DNA of 13,199 nt from an uncultured Acetobacteraceae bacterium (GTDB lineage Bacteria; Pseudomonadota; Alphaproteobacteria; Acetobacterales; Acetobacteraceae). A program made the translations under genes and the position numbers. Positions 6,994 to 13,039 of the stretch are shown here, piece by piece. Position 1 is the stretch's first letter, and each line of letters begins with the position of its first letter. The notes under the pieces are model-generated. The model did no database searches, was not told the DNA's origin, and saw only the letters and a list, made by a program, of their open reading frames with translations. Location of the stretch: contig CALGVL010000161.1 of the NCBI GenBank assembly GCA_937930165.1, positions 1 through 13,199 on the forward strand. Direction: 5' to 3'.

Positions 6994-7814
6994 GGCATAT
7001 CCCTGGCCAGCCGATTCAGACCTTCGGGCCCTTCGGCCCTCCGGTCATCGGATGGCGCATCCGCCCTCCGCGCCGCGGCCATCTGCAAGGCCCGGATGCG
7101 CCGCTCCATCACCGCCGCCCGCGTCCGGGCCAGCACCACCGCCGCGAAGGCGAGGCTGAAGCCCAGCGTGCAGACCAGCAGTGGGTAAAGGATATCCACA
7201 TGCAGCGCCGGCGCATTGAGCCGGGTCAAGCTGGCGGGCTGATGCAGGGTATTCCACCAGTCCACGCTGAATTTCACGACCGGCAGGTTCACCGCCCCGA
7301 CCAGCGCCAGGATGGCGCCCATCCGGGCGCCGCGCTCCGGGTCGTCGAAGGCCCGCACCAGGGCGGCATGGCCGAGCCAGAGGAAGAACAGCACCAGCAC
7401 GCTGGTCAGCCGCGCATCCCAGACCCACCAGGTCCCCCACATCGGCTTGCCCCAGAGGCTGCCTGTGGCGAGGCAGAGCGCCGTCACCACCGCCCCGACC
7501 GGCGACAGCTCCCGGCAGGCGAGGTCGGCCAGCGGATGCCGCCAGACCAGGGCAATGGCGGAGCCGATGGCCAGCCCGGCATAGCCCCCCATGGCCAGCC
7601 AGGCCATCGGCACATGGATGTAGAGGATCCGCACAGTCTCCCCCTGCTGCCAGTCGGGCGGGGAGAAGACCAGGGCCCAGGGCAGGCCGATGGCCAGCAC
7701 CAGCAGCGCCGCCCCCACCAGCCAGGGCTGGATGCGCCCGGTCAGGCGCAGGAAGCGGCCGGGATTGGCGAATCGGTGCAGCGAGGCGCCGCGCCCAGCG
7801 AGGGGGCGGTCCAT
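6990..7814 (-). CDS. ccmC: CcmC, haem transfer protein to CcmE
   Basis: CcmC is a six-span membrane protein that binds periplasmic haem and passes it to CcmE. From the ATG at 7814 it has 274 residues. The WWD motif WGTWWVWDARLTS lies at 126-138, and the likely axial haem histidines are His67 (YIHVPMAW) and His191 (NTLHQPASL). It is about 30 residues longer than the typical 240-250, because the C-terminal tail (about 250-270, ADAPSDDRRAEGPEGLNRLA) is encoded by a structured repeat (see 7010-7068). The start is uncertain: a GTG at 7871 would add 19 residues, but the stretch GGGGG is too close to it to be a good ribosome-binding site. It is the first gene of the operon; no ccmA or ccmB lies upstream, where a divergent EVE gene begins. 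Confidence 0.93.
   Translation of the reverse strand: MDRPLAGRGASLHRFANPGRFLRLTGRIQPWLVGAALLVLAIGLPWALVFSPPDWQQGETVRILYIHVPMAWLAMGGYAGLAIGSAIALVWRHPLADLACRELSPVGAVVTALCLATGSLWGKPMWGTWWVWDARLTSVLVLFFLWLGHAALVRAFDDPERGARMGAILALVGAVNLPVVKFSVDWWNTLHQPASLTRLNAPALHVDILYPLLVCTLGFSLAFAAVVLARTRAAVMERRIRALQMAAARRADAPSDDRRAEGPEGLNRLARDMP
7010..7068 (-). repeat. Structured palindromic repeat, copy B (inside 3' end of ccmC)
   Basis: Same boundaries as copy A: gccgattca at 7010-7018 and atccgccctc at 7059-7068. Pairing: CCGAT 7011-7015 with ATCGG 7047-7051; GACC 7019-7022 with GGTC 7043-7046; central GGGCC-cttc-GGCCC at 7026-7039; side hairpin CGGAT-ggcgc-ATCCG at 7049-7063. Compared with copy A the paired positions differ on both sides together, so pairing is kept. 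The element is translated entirely within ccmC, in a reading frame different from that used in ccmH, and ends 20 bp before the ccmC stop. Confidence 0.6.
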
Positions 7815-7985
7815 CGGATGGTCGCGACCGGTTGTCGCCACGGCGGCGGTATCGGGGGGTGCGGTATTCACGCCCCCTAACTAGGCCCGTCCCGCGCTGG
7901 ATTGAAGCATCCCCCCGAACCGATAACGTCTGCGGGAGGGAAGCCGGGCCGGGAATGCGTCCGGTGGGCAGGAATCGAGGGGGCC

Positions 7986-8402
7986 ATGGCCTACTGGCTG
8001 GTGAAGAGCGAACCGGACGCCTTTTCCTGGGAGGAGCAGGTGCGGAACGGCATCGAGCCCTGGACCGGCGTGCGCAACGCCCTGGCGGCGAAGCATCTGC
8101 GGACGATGCGGAAGGGCGACCTGGCCTTTTTCTACCATTCGAATACCGGCAAGGAGATCGTCGGGGTGGTGGAGGTGGCGCGGGAAGCCTATCCCGATCC
8201 CACCGACGAGACCGGCCGCTGGGTCTGCGTGGACGTGAAGACGGTCGGGCCGATGCCCAGGCCCGTGACCCTGGCCGCCATCAAGGCCGAGCCGGAACTG
8301 GCCGATCTGGCCCTGGTCCGGCAATCGCGCCTTTCCGTGATGCCGGTGAGCGAGGCGCATTGGGGCATCCTCTGCCGCATGGGGGGCTGGCCCGGAGCGT
8401 AG
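7986..8402 (+). CDS. EVE domain protein (Thy28/DUF55-like, modified nucleic-acid binding)
   Basis: A 138-residue single-domain protein. It opens with the family's diagnostic MAYWLVKSEPDAFSWEEQ and goes on with WTGVRNALAAKHLRTMRKGDLAFFYHSN, GKEIVGVVEVAREAYPDPTD and W-C-V-DV. These are the conserved PUA-like strands and the aromatic residues that form a base-binding pocket. EVE domains are structurally related to YTH and ASCH/PUA domains and are thought to read modified bases in RNA or DNA; the target of stand-alone bacterial EVE proteins is not established. The ATG at 7986 follows a GAGGGGG ribosome-binding site (7977-7983) and gives the canonical N-terminus; an in-frame ATG at 7902 is not conserved. 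The gene is divergent from ccmC across about 170 bp, where ttgaag (7902-7907) and taacgt (7924-7929) make only a weak promoter candidate. The GFA gene follows after 15 bp. Confidence 0.92.
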   Translation: MAYWLVKSEPDAFSWEEQVRNGIEPWTGVRNALAAKHLRTMRKGDLAFFYHSNTGKEIVGVVEVAREAYPDPTDETGRWVCVDVKTVGPMPRPVTLAAIKAEPELADLALVRQSRLSVMPVSEAHWGILCRMGGWPGA

Positions 8403-8417
8403 AGGGGAGGGTGGCGG

Positions 8418-8912
8418 ATGGAACTCGAAGGCTCCTGCCAATGCGGTGCGGTGCGGTTCCGGGTGCGCTCGGCGCATCCCTATCCCTATCAGCGCTGCTA
8501 TTGCTCCATCTGCCGCAAGACCCAGGGCGGGGGCGGCTACGCCATCAACCTGGGCGCCGATTCGGCCAGCCTGCGGGTCACCGGCCGGCAGCATGTCACC
8601 ATCTACCATGCCAAGGTGAAGGATCCGGAGGATGCGCGGGCACACCGTAGCCCGGCGGAGCGGCATTTCTGCTCCGTCTGCGGCAGCGCCCTCTGGCTCT
8701 ATGACGACCGCTGGCCGGAACTGGTGCATCCCTTCGCCTCGGCCATCGACACGCCCTTGCCGGTGCCGCCGGAATCGACCCATATCATGCTGGAATTCAA
8801 GGCGCCCTGGGTGGAGGTGGCGGCCGGCCCGCGGGACCGGCGATACGACCGTTACCCGGAGGAAAGCATCGCCGAATGGCATGAGAGGCTGGGACTCGCC
8901 GACAGGACATGA
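8418..8912 (+). CDS. GFA-family zinc-binding protein
   Basis: A 164-residue protein of the glutathione-dependent formaldehyde-activating enzyme (GFA/Mss4-like) family. The zinc-ligand cysteines are in place: CQCG (Cys7, Cys9), CYCSIC (Cys27, Cys29, Cys32) and CSVCG (Cys85, Cys88), with GSALWLYDDRWPE and the HIMLEFKAPWVEV region after them. Family members bind structural and sometimes catalytic zinc. Gfa itself was proposed to join formaldehyde to glutathione, but most homologues have no proven reaction, so the substrate here is unknown. A GGGGAGG ribosome-binding site (8404-8410) lies 7 nt before the ATG. The stop overlaps the start of the Rieske gene by 4 nt (ATGA), so the two are probably translated together. 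Confidence 0.88.
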   Translation: MELEGSCQCGAVRFRVRSAHPYPYQRCYCSICRKTQGGGGYAINLGADSASLRVTGRQHVTIYHAKVKDPEDARAHRSPAERHFCSVCGSALWLYDDRWPELVHPFASAIDTPLPVPPESTHIMLEFKAPWVEVAAGPRDRRYDRYPEESIAEWHERLGLADRT

Positions 8913-9274
8913 GTGTGAACGAAACCCTGAACGGCGAGCGCATCCTCTGCCGCCTGGAGGACATTCCGGAAGGCGGCGCCAAGGGCTTCCCCGCCGCCCC
9001 CGGCGGCTTCATGGGCCTGTTCGCGGTGCGGAAGGACGGGCAGGTGCATGTCTATGTGAATTCTTGCCCGCATATCGGCCTGCCGCTGGAGCCCATCCCG
9101 GACCGGTTCCTGGATGCCAGGAAGCAGGCGATCATCTGCTCCGCGCATGGTGCCCGCTTCCGCATCGAGGATGGGGTCTGCACCGGTGGCCCCTGTATCG
9201 GCGAGGCGCTGGAGGCGGTGAAGGTGCGAATCGAGGACGGGCAGGTGATCGTCCCGGCCGATGCCGGATTGTGA
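8909..9274 (+). CDS. Rieske [2Fe-2S] ferredoxin-like protein
   Basis: A 121-residue soluble protein with a Rieske iron-sulfur domain. The cluster ligands are visible as CPH (Cys53, His55) and CSAH (Cys77, His80), the standard C-X-H ... C-X2-H arrangement, followed by GARFRIEDGVCTGGPC. No signal peptide or membrane span is present and no catalytic iron domain is attached. It is therefore an electron carrier or small subunit, similar to the ferredoxin components of dioxygenases or the NirD small subunit, rather than an oxygenase. No matching oxygenase or reductase gene is nearby. It is coupled to the GFA gene by an ATGA overlap, and a GC-rich hairpin lies downstream. Confidence 0.9.
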   Translation: MSVNETLNGERILCRLEDIPEGGAKGFPAAPGGFMGLFAVRKDGQVHVYVNSCPHIGLPLEPIPDRFLDARKQAIICSAHGARFRIEDGVCTGGPCIGEALEAVKVRIEDGQVIVPADAGL

Positions 9275-9321
9275 CGCCTTGCCTTCATCGCCCCGGCCTG
9301 GGCGAACTGACCCGCCGGACA

Positions 9322-9350
9322 CCCCCGCCGTGCCCCGGGCGCAGCGGGGG
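9322..9350 (+). terminator. Possible terminator after the EVE-GFA-Rieske cluster
   Basis: Inverted repeat CCCCCGC (9322-9328) and GCGGGGG (9344-9350) around a 15-nt GC-rich loop, 48 bp past the Rieske stop. A competing hairpin GGGGG-ttgct-CCCCC covers 9346-9360. Only a poor T run follows, so intrinsic termination is not certain. Confidence 0.3.
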
Positions 9351-9397
9351 TTGCTCCCCCCGGATTGACGCGGCGCAGGGCGGCATGGGCAAACTCC

Positions 9398-9412
9398 GGG
9401 CATAAATTGCCC
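9398..9412. promoter_or_regulatory. Palindrome upstream of acs, possible operator
   Basis: GGGCA-taaat-TGCCC, a 15-bp perfect inverted repeat with an AT-rich centre in otherwise GC-rich DNA, lies 17 bp before the acs start and just before its ribosome-binding site (GAGGAGG, 9417-9423). It could be an operator, or the AT-rich centre could be part of a -10 region. A ttgacg at 9365-9370 is too far upstream to pair with it as a standard -35. Confidence 0.3.
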
Positions 9413-9429
9413 CATAGAGGAGGCGCCCC

Positions 9430-11364
9430 ATGCCAAATGATGCCCTGATCGCCCTGAAGCCCGAGATCACCGCCAAGGCCCGGGTCGATGCCGAACGCTT
9501 TCGCGCCATGTCAGAGGAGGCGAAGCGTGACCCGGATGGCTTCTGGCGCAAGGAGATGCGCCGCATCGCCTGGATGAAGGAGCCGACGAAGATCAAGAAT
9601 GCGAGCTTCGACGGCGATGTCTCCATCAAGTGGTTCGAGGACGGGGTGCTGAACGCCTCCGTCTCCTGCCTCGACCGGCACTTGGCGACGCGCGGCGACC
9701 AGGTGGCGATCATCTGGGAAGGCGACGACCCCAACAGCGACAGCAAGGTCACTTACCGGGAACTGTATGAGCGGGTCTGTCGCCTGGCCAATGCCCTGCG
9801 CTCGCTCGGCGTGAAGAAGGGCGACCGGGTCTGCATCTACCTGCCGATGATCGTTGAGGCCGCAGTCGCCATGCTGGCCTGCGCCCGGATCGGCGCCATC
9901 CATTCCGTCGTCTTCGGCGGCTTCTCCCCGGACAGCCTAGCCTCCCGCATCCAGGATTCCGAATGCTCGGTGCTGCTGACCGCCGATGAAGGGCGCCGCG
10001 GCGGCCGCAAGGTGCCGCTGAAGGCCAATGCCGATGAGGCGCTGAAGAACTGCCCCTCCATCCGGCATGTGCTGGTGGTGAGGAACACCGGCGGCAAGGT
10101 GGAGATGCAGGAAGGCCGCGACCTGTGGTGGGAGGATATCTGCGCGAAGCAGCCCGCCACCTGCGAGCCGGAGCCGATGAATGCCGAGGATCCGCTCTTC
10201 ATCCTCTACACCAGCGGCAGCACCGGCAAGCCCAAGGGCGTTCTGCACACCACCGGCGGCTACATGGTCTGGGCCAGCTTCACGCATGAGCTGGTCTTCG
10301 ATTATCGCCCCGGCGAGGTCTACTGGTGCACCGCCGATGTCGGCTGGGTGACCGGCCACACCTACATCGTCTACGGCCCGCTGGCGAACGGCGCGATCAG
10401 CCTGATGTTCGAGGGCGTGCCCAACTACCCCGGGGTGGACCGCTTCTGGCAGGTGGTGGACAAGCACAAGGTCAACATCTTCTACACTGCCCCCACCGCC
10501 ATCCGCGCGCTGATGCGGGATGGCGAGGCGCCGGTGAAGAAGCACAGCCGCAAGACCCTGCGCATCCTGGGCAGCGTGGGCGAGCCGATCAATCCGGAGG
10601 CCTGGCTCTGGTATTACCGCGTGGTCGGCGACGGGCGCTGCCCGGTCGTGGATACCTGGTGGCAGACCGAGACGGGCGGCATCCTGATCTCGCCGCTGCC
10701 CGGCGCCATCCCGCTGAAGCCCGGCTCCGCCACCCTGCCGCTGCCCGGCGTGCAGCCGGCGATCGTGGATGGGGAGGGCAAGCTGCTGGAGGGTGCCGCC
10801 GAGGGCAATCTGGTGCTGACCGATAGCTGGCCCGGCCAGATGCGCACGGTCTATGGCGACCATGAGCGCTTCATCCAGACCTATTTCGCCACCTTCAAGG
10901 GCATGTACTTCTCAGGCGACGGCGCCCGGCGCGACGAGGATGGCTATTACTGGATCACCGGCCGCGTGGATGACGTGCTGAACGTCTCCGGCCACCGCAT
11001 GGGCACGGCGGAGATCGAGAGCGCCCTGGTCGCCCACCCGAAGGTCGCCGAGGCCGCGGTGGTCGGCATGCCGCATGACCTGAAGGGCCAGGGCATCTAC
11101 TGCTATGTGACGCTGAAGGCGGGCGTCGAGCCTTCGGAGGAGCTGCGCAAGGAGCTGGTTGCCTGGGTGCGGAAGGAGATCGGGCCGATTGCCGCGCCGG
11201 ATGTCATCCAATGGGCGCCGGGCCTGCCCAAGACCCGCTCCGGCAAGATCATGCGCCGCATCCTGCGCAAGATCGCCGCGAACGAGACAAGCAATCTGGG
11301 CGACACCTCCACCCTGGCCGATCCCGCCGTGGTGGACGACCTGGTGGCGAACCGGGTCGGCTGA
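9430..11364 (+). CDS. acs: Acetyl-CoA synthetase (AMP-forming)
   Basis: Acs activates acetate with ATP and CoA to acetyl-CoA through acetyl-AMP. The protein has 644 residues, the usual length. Visible motifs are the ATP-binding loop YTSGSTGKPKG (260-270), the AMP-binding signature DTWWQTETGG (408-417, with the WWQTE typical of acetate-specific enzymes), the YFSGDGARRDEDGYYWITGR region with the VLNVSGHRMGTAEIE hinge, and the C-terminal LPKTRSGKIMRRILRKI. Lys606 there is the catalytic lysine that Pat-type acetyltransferases modify in the family. A good ribosome-binding site precedes the ATG. The gene appears monocistronic. Its stop codon sits in the 5' hairpin loop of structured repeat copy C, and the sequence beyond is rich in hairpins. 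Confidence 0.97.
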   Translation: MPNDALIALKPEITAKARVDAERFRAMSEEAKRDPDGFWRKEMRRIAWMKEPTKIKNASFDGDVSIKWFEDGVLNASVSCLDRHLATRGDQVAIIWEGDDPNSDSKVTYRELYERVCRLANALRSLGVKKGDRVCIYLPMIVEAAVAMLACARIGAIHSVVFGGFSPDSLASRIQDSECSVLLTADEGRRGGRKVPLKANADEALKNCPSIRHVLVVRNTGGKVEMQEGRDLWWEDICAKQPATCEPEPMNAEDPLFILYTSGSTGKPKGVLHTTGGYMVWASFTHELVFDYRPGEVYWCTADVGWVTGHTYIVYGPLANGAISLMFEGVPNYPGVDRFWQVVDKHKVNIFYTAPTAIRALMRDGEAPVKKHSRKTLRILGSVGEPINPEAWLWYYRVVGDGRCPVVDTWWQTETGGILISPLPGAIPLKPGSATLPLPGVQPAIVDGEGKLLEGAAEGNLVLTDSWPGQMRTVYGDHERFIQTYFATFKGMYFSGDGARRDEDGYYWITGRVDDVLNVSGHRMGTAEIESALVAHPKVAEAAVVGMPHDLKGQGIYCYVTLKAGVEPSEELRKELVAWVRKEIGPIAAPDVIQWAPGLPKTRSGKIMRRILRKIAANETSNLGDTSTLADPAVVDDLVANRVG

Positions 11365-11412
11365 GCGGCCCGATGGCCGCAGGGCCGCCAGGCCCGGCGG
11401 TCCGAATTCGGC
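11353..11412 (+). repeat. Structured palindromic repeat, copy C (stop codon of acs)
   Basis: Read in the sense of acs, bases 11369-11412 match the sense strand of copy B at 34 of 43 positions with one single-base gap (counted by hand). Pairing: 5' hairpin CGGGTCG-gctgag-CGGCCCG at 11353-11372 (one G-U), whose loop holds the acs stop codon; CCGAT 11370-11374 with ATTCGG 11406-11411; GGCC 11375-11378 with GGTC 11399-11402 (one G-U); central GGGCC-gcca-GGCCC at 11382-11395. Orientation relative to its gene is the same as in copies A and B. Confidence 0.5.
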
Positions 11413-11451
11413 CCCAGCGGAACGGAGGGTGAATCCGAAAAGCTGGGGCCG
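11409..11451. repeat. Inverted repeat, 10-bp stem, downstream of acs
   Basis: CGGCCCCAGC (11409-11418) pairs perfectly with GCTGGGGCCG (11442-11451). The 23-nt loop itself holds a small hairpin, CGGA-gggtgaa-TCCG, flanked by purines. It directly follows repeat copy C. It may be an extension of that element or a transcription terminator; no T run follows. Confidence 0.45.
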
Positions 11452-11483
11452 GTCGCGAGCGCGGCCGGAATCAAGCCACTGGC

Positions 11484-11520
11484 CCGAGTCGCGCGAACGA
11501 ATCGCTGACCTGCGACTCGG
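11484..11520. repeat. Inverted repeat, 9-bp stem, acs-DUF1674 spacer
   Basis: CCGAGTCGC (11484-11492) pairs with GCGACTCGG (11512-11520) around a 19-nt loop. A bulged C allows two further G-C pairs outward. It lies in the convergent spacer and reads nearly the same from both strands. Confidence 0.4.
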
Positions 11521-11547
11521 CCTGACCGACTTCCTGCCAGGCACAAA

Positions 11548-11582
11548 GGCTTGTAGCGGCACGGCTTCAGCCGCCACAAGCC
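11548..11582. terminator. Strong hairpin, probable bidirectional terminator between acs and the DUF1674 gene
   Basis: GGCTTGTAGCGGC (11548-11560) pairs with GCCGCCACAAGCC (11570-11582) at 12 of 13 positions around a 9-nt loop. It lies between two converging genes, 34 bp from the DUF1674 gene stop, where a shared terminator is expected. A clear T tract is missing on either side. Confidence 0.4.
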
Positions 11583-11616
11583 CGTTCCCCTTATGGCCGC
11601 GCCGTGACCCGGGCCG

Positions 11617-11934
11617 TCAGAAGTCGCTGACCCGGCCCTTCCGTTCCCAGTCGCCATAGCGGGTGGGTTCCGGCCCGGAAGGGCCGCCGATCTCCTTCAT
11701 GCGGACTGGCGGCTCGGTGGGCGGGTCGCCAGCCGGGGGCGGATTCGGATCCTCGCCCGGCAACGGCGCGTCCGGCCCCGGGGGATCCCACACCGGCGGC
11801 TCCGGTGCGTCCGGGCCGGGTGGGCCGGGCGGCTGCGGTGGCACAGGTGGCGGTGGGTCGTCCGGGGAGATCGGCACGGGGCCTTGCTGCGTTGCGGCGC
11901 CGGGACGCGGCGCCTCTTGTCTGTCCTGGGTCAT
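11617..11934 (-). CDS. DUF1674 / SDHAF4-like protein (succinate dehydrogenase assembly factor 4 family)
   Basis: A 105-residue protein. Residues about 20-76 are an extreme proline/glycine/aspartate-rich disordered region. The last 26 residues are the DUF1674 signature, KEIGGPSGPEPTRYGDWERK followed by GRVSDF. In eukaryotes the family member SDHAF4 (Sdh8) binds flavinylated SdhA and protects or promotes assembly of succinate dehydrogenase; bacterial members are inferred to do the same. No sdh gene is in the window. The start is uncertain: the ATG at 11934 has GAGGGG almost touching it, and an ATG at 11943 would add three residues. The plus-strand frame opposite reads as a Gly-rich extension of htpX, which is an antisense artefact of the proline codons. 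Confidence 0.85.
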   Translation of the reverse strand: MTQDRQEAPRPGAATQQGPVPISPDDPPPPVPPQPPGPPGPDAPEPPVWDPPGPDAPLPGEDPNPPPAGDPPTEPPVRMKEIGGPSGPEPTRYGDWERKGRVSDF

Positions 11935-11945
11935 GCCCCTCATCT

Positions 11946-11958
11946 GGGGTCTGACCCC
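11946..11958. promoter_or_regulatory. Palindrome in the DUF1674-htpX divergent promoter region
   Basis: GGGGTC-t-GACCCC, a perfect 13-bp palindrome, lies 11 bp upstream of the chosen DUF1674 start and about 58 bp upstream of htpX, in the only 82 bp between the two divergent starts. It could be an operator or a leader hairpin. Its factor is unknown. Confidence 0.3.
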
Positions 11959-12016
11959 GGCCTCGCGCCAGCCCCATCCCGGCCTGGCGCGTACCGGAGC
12001 AGAAGGATCGGGAAGC

Positions 12017-12961
12017 ATGGCTGGATATCTGCGCACGGCGATCCTGCTGGCCGGCCTCACCGCCCTGTTCGTCGGCATCGGCTATGCCGTGGGTGGGCGG
12101 CAGGGGATGGTCATCGCCTTCCTCTTCGCCTGCGGCACCAATCTCTGGGCCTGGTGGAACAGCGACCGCGTCGTGCTCGCCATGCACAATGCCGAGCCGA
12201 TCGCGCCGGAAAGCGCGCCGCGGCTGTTCCAGATGGTGCAGAACCTGGCCGCCCGCGCCGGCCTGCCCATGCCGGCGCTCTACGTGATCCATGAGGCGCA
12301 GCCCAACGCCTTCGCGACCGGCCGCAACCCGGAGAATGCCGCGGTCGCCATCAATACCGGCCTGCTCGACCTGCTGGACGAGCGGGAGGTGGCAGGGGTG
12401 GTGGCGCATGAGCTGGCGCATATCAAGCACCGCGACACGCTCATCATGACCGTCACGGCGACCCTGGCCGGCGCCATCGGCATGCTGGCGCATTTCGGCT
12501 TCCTCTTCGGCGGGCGGGACCAGGAGGGGCGGCAGAACCCCTTCGGGCCGATCGGGATGCTGCTGATGATCATCCTCGGGCCCATTGCCGCCATGCTGGT
12601 GCAGATGGCGATCAGCCGCTCCCGCGAGTACGAGGCCGACCGGATGGGGGCGGAGATCTGCGGCGACCCGCGCTGGCTCGCCTCCGGCCTGATGAAGCTG
12701 GAGCACTACAAGCAGGGGATCGTGAACCAGACGGCGGAGGCACATCCGGCCAGCGCGCATCTCTTCATCGTCAATCCGCTTTCGGGCCTGCGGATGGACA
12801 GCCTCTTCGCCACCCACCCGCCGACCGAGGAGCGGGTGGCGCGGCTGCTGGCCATGGCACCGCAGGAGGGGCGAAGCATGGGGCAGGGCAGGCGGCAGCA
12901 GCCGCAATTCCCGCCCGGCTCGCCCTGGCAGGCCAGGGGGCGGCGCAACCCCTGGGCGTAG
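12017..12961 (+). CDS. htpX: HtpX, membrane-embedded M48 zinc metalloprotease
   Basis: HtpX is a heat-shock-linked protease in the inner membrane that degrades misfolded membrane proteins alongside FtsH. The protein has 314 residues. Two N-terminal spans (about 5-24 and 29-47) precede the zinc site HELAH at 131-135 (VVAHELAHIKHRD), then two further hydrophobic segments (about 143-165 and 178-198), then SREYEADRMGAEICGD with Glu204 as the third zinc ligand. The motif LFIVNPLSG and the ATHPPTEERVARL ending are also typical. A Gln/Arg/Pro-rich tail (about 290-314) extends beyond the core. The ATG at 12017 gives the conserved short cytoplasmic start; AGAAGGA lies 9 nt upstream. The frame is open far upstream, but only through the antisense of the DUF1674 gene. 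Confidence 0.95.
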   Translation: MAGYLRTAILLAGLTALFVGIGYAVGGRQGMVIAFLFACGTNLWAWWNSDRVVLAMHNAEPIAPESAPRLFQMVQNLAARAGLPMPALYVIHEAQPNAFATGRNPENAAVAINTGLLDLLDEREVAGVVAHELAHIKHRDTLIMTVTATLAGAIGMLAHFGFLFGGRDQEGRQNPFGPIGMLLMIILGPIAAMLVQMAISRSREYEADRMGAEICGDPRWLASGLMKLEHYKQGIVNQTAEAHPASAHLFIVNPLSGLRMDSLFATHPPTEERVARLLAMAPQEGRSMGQGRRQQPQFPPGSPWQARGRRNPWA

Positions 12962-13039
12962 CGGGAGCCTTGACGGAACCGGATGTGCGCCGCATTGCGG
13001 TCGTGGATCAAGCCACAGCCGAATGGAGACGCCGTCCTC

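Noticed and set aside
9365..9407. ttgacg and ataaat as a sigma-70 promoter for acs
   Set aside because: The spacing is about 30 bp, too long for a standard promoter.
11365..11616. A tRNA gene in the hairpin-rich spacer
   Set aside because: No cloverleaf, T-loop consensus or acceptor stem was found; the hairpins are separate inverted repeats.
11663..12016. Gly/Ser-rich N-terminal extension of HtpX in the same frame
   Set aside because: It is the antisense of the proline-rich DUF1674 gene; HtpX begins at 12017 with the family N-terminus and a ribosome-binding site.
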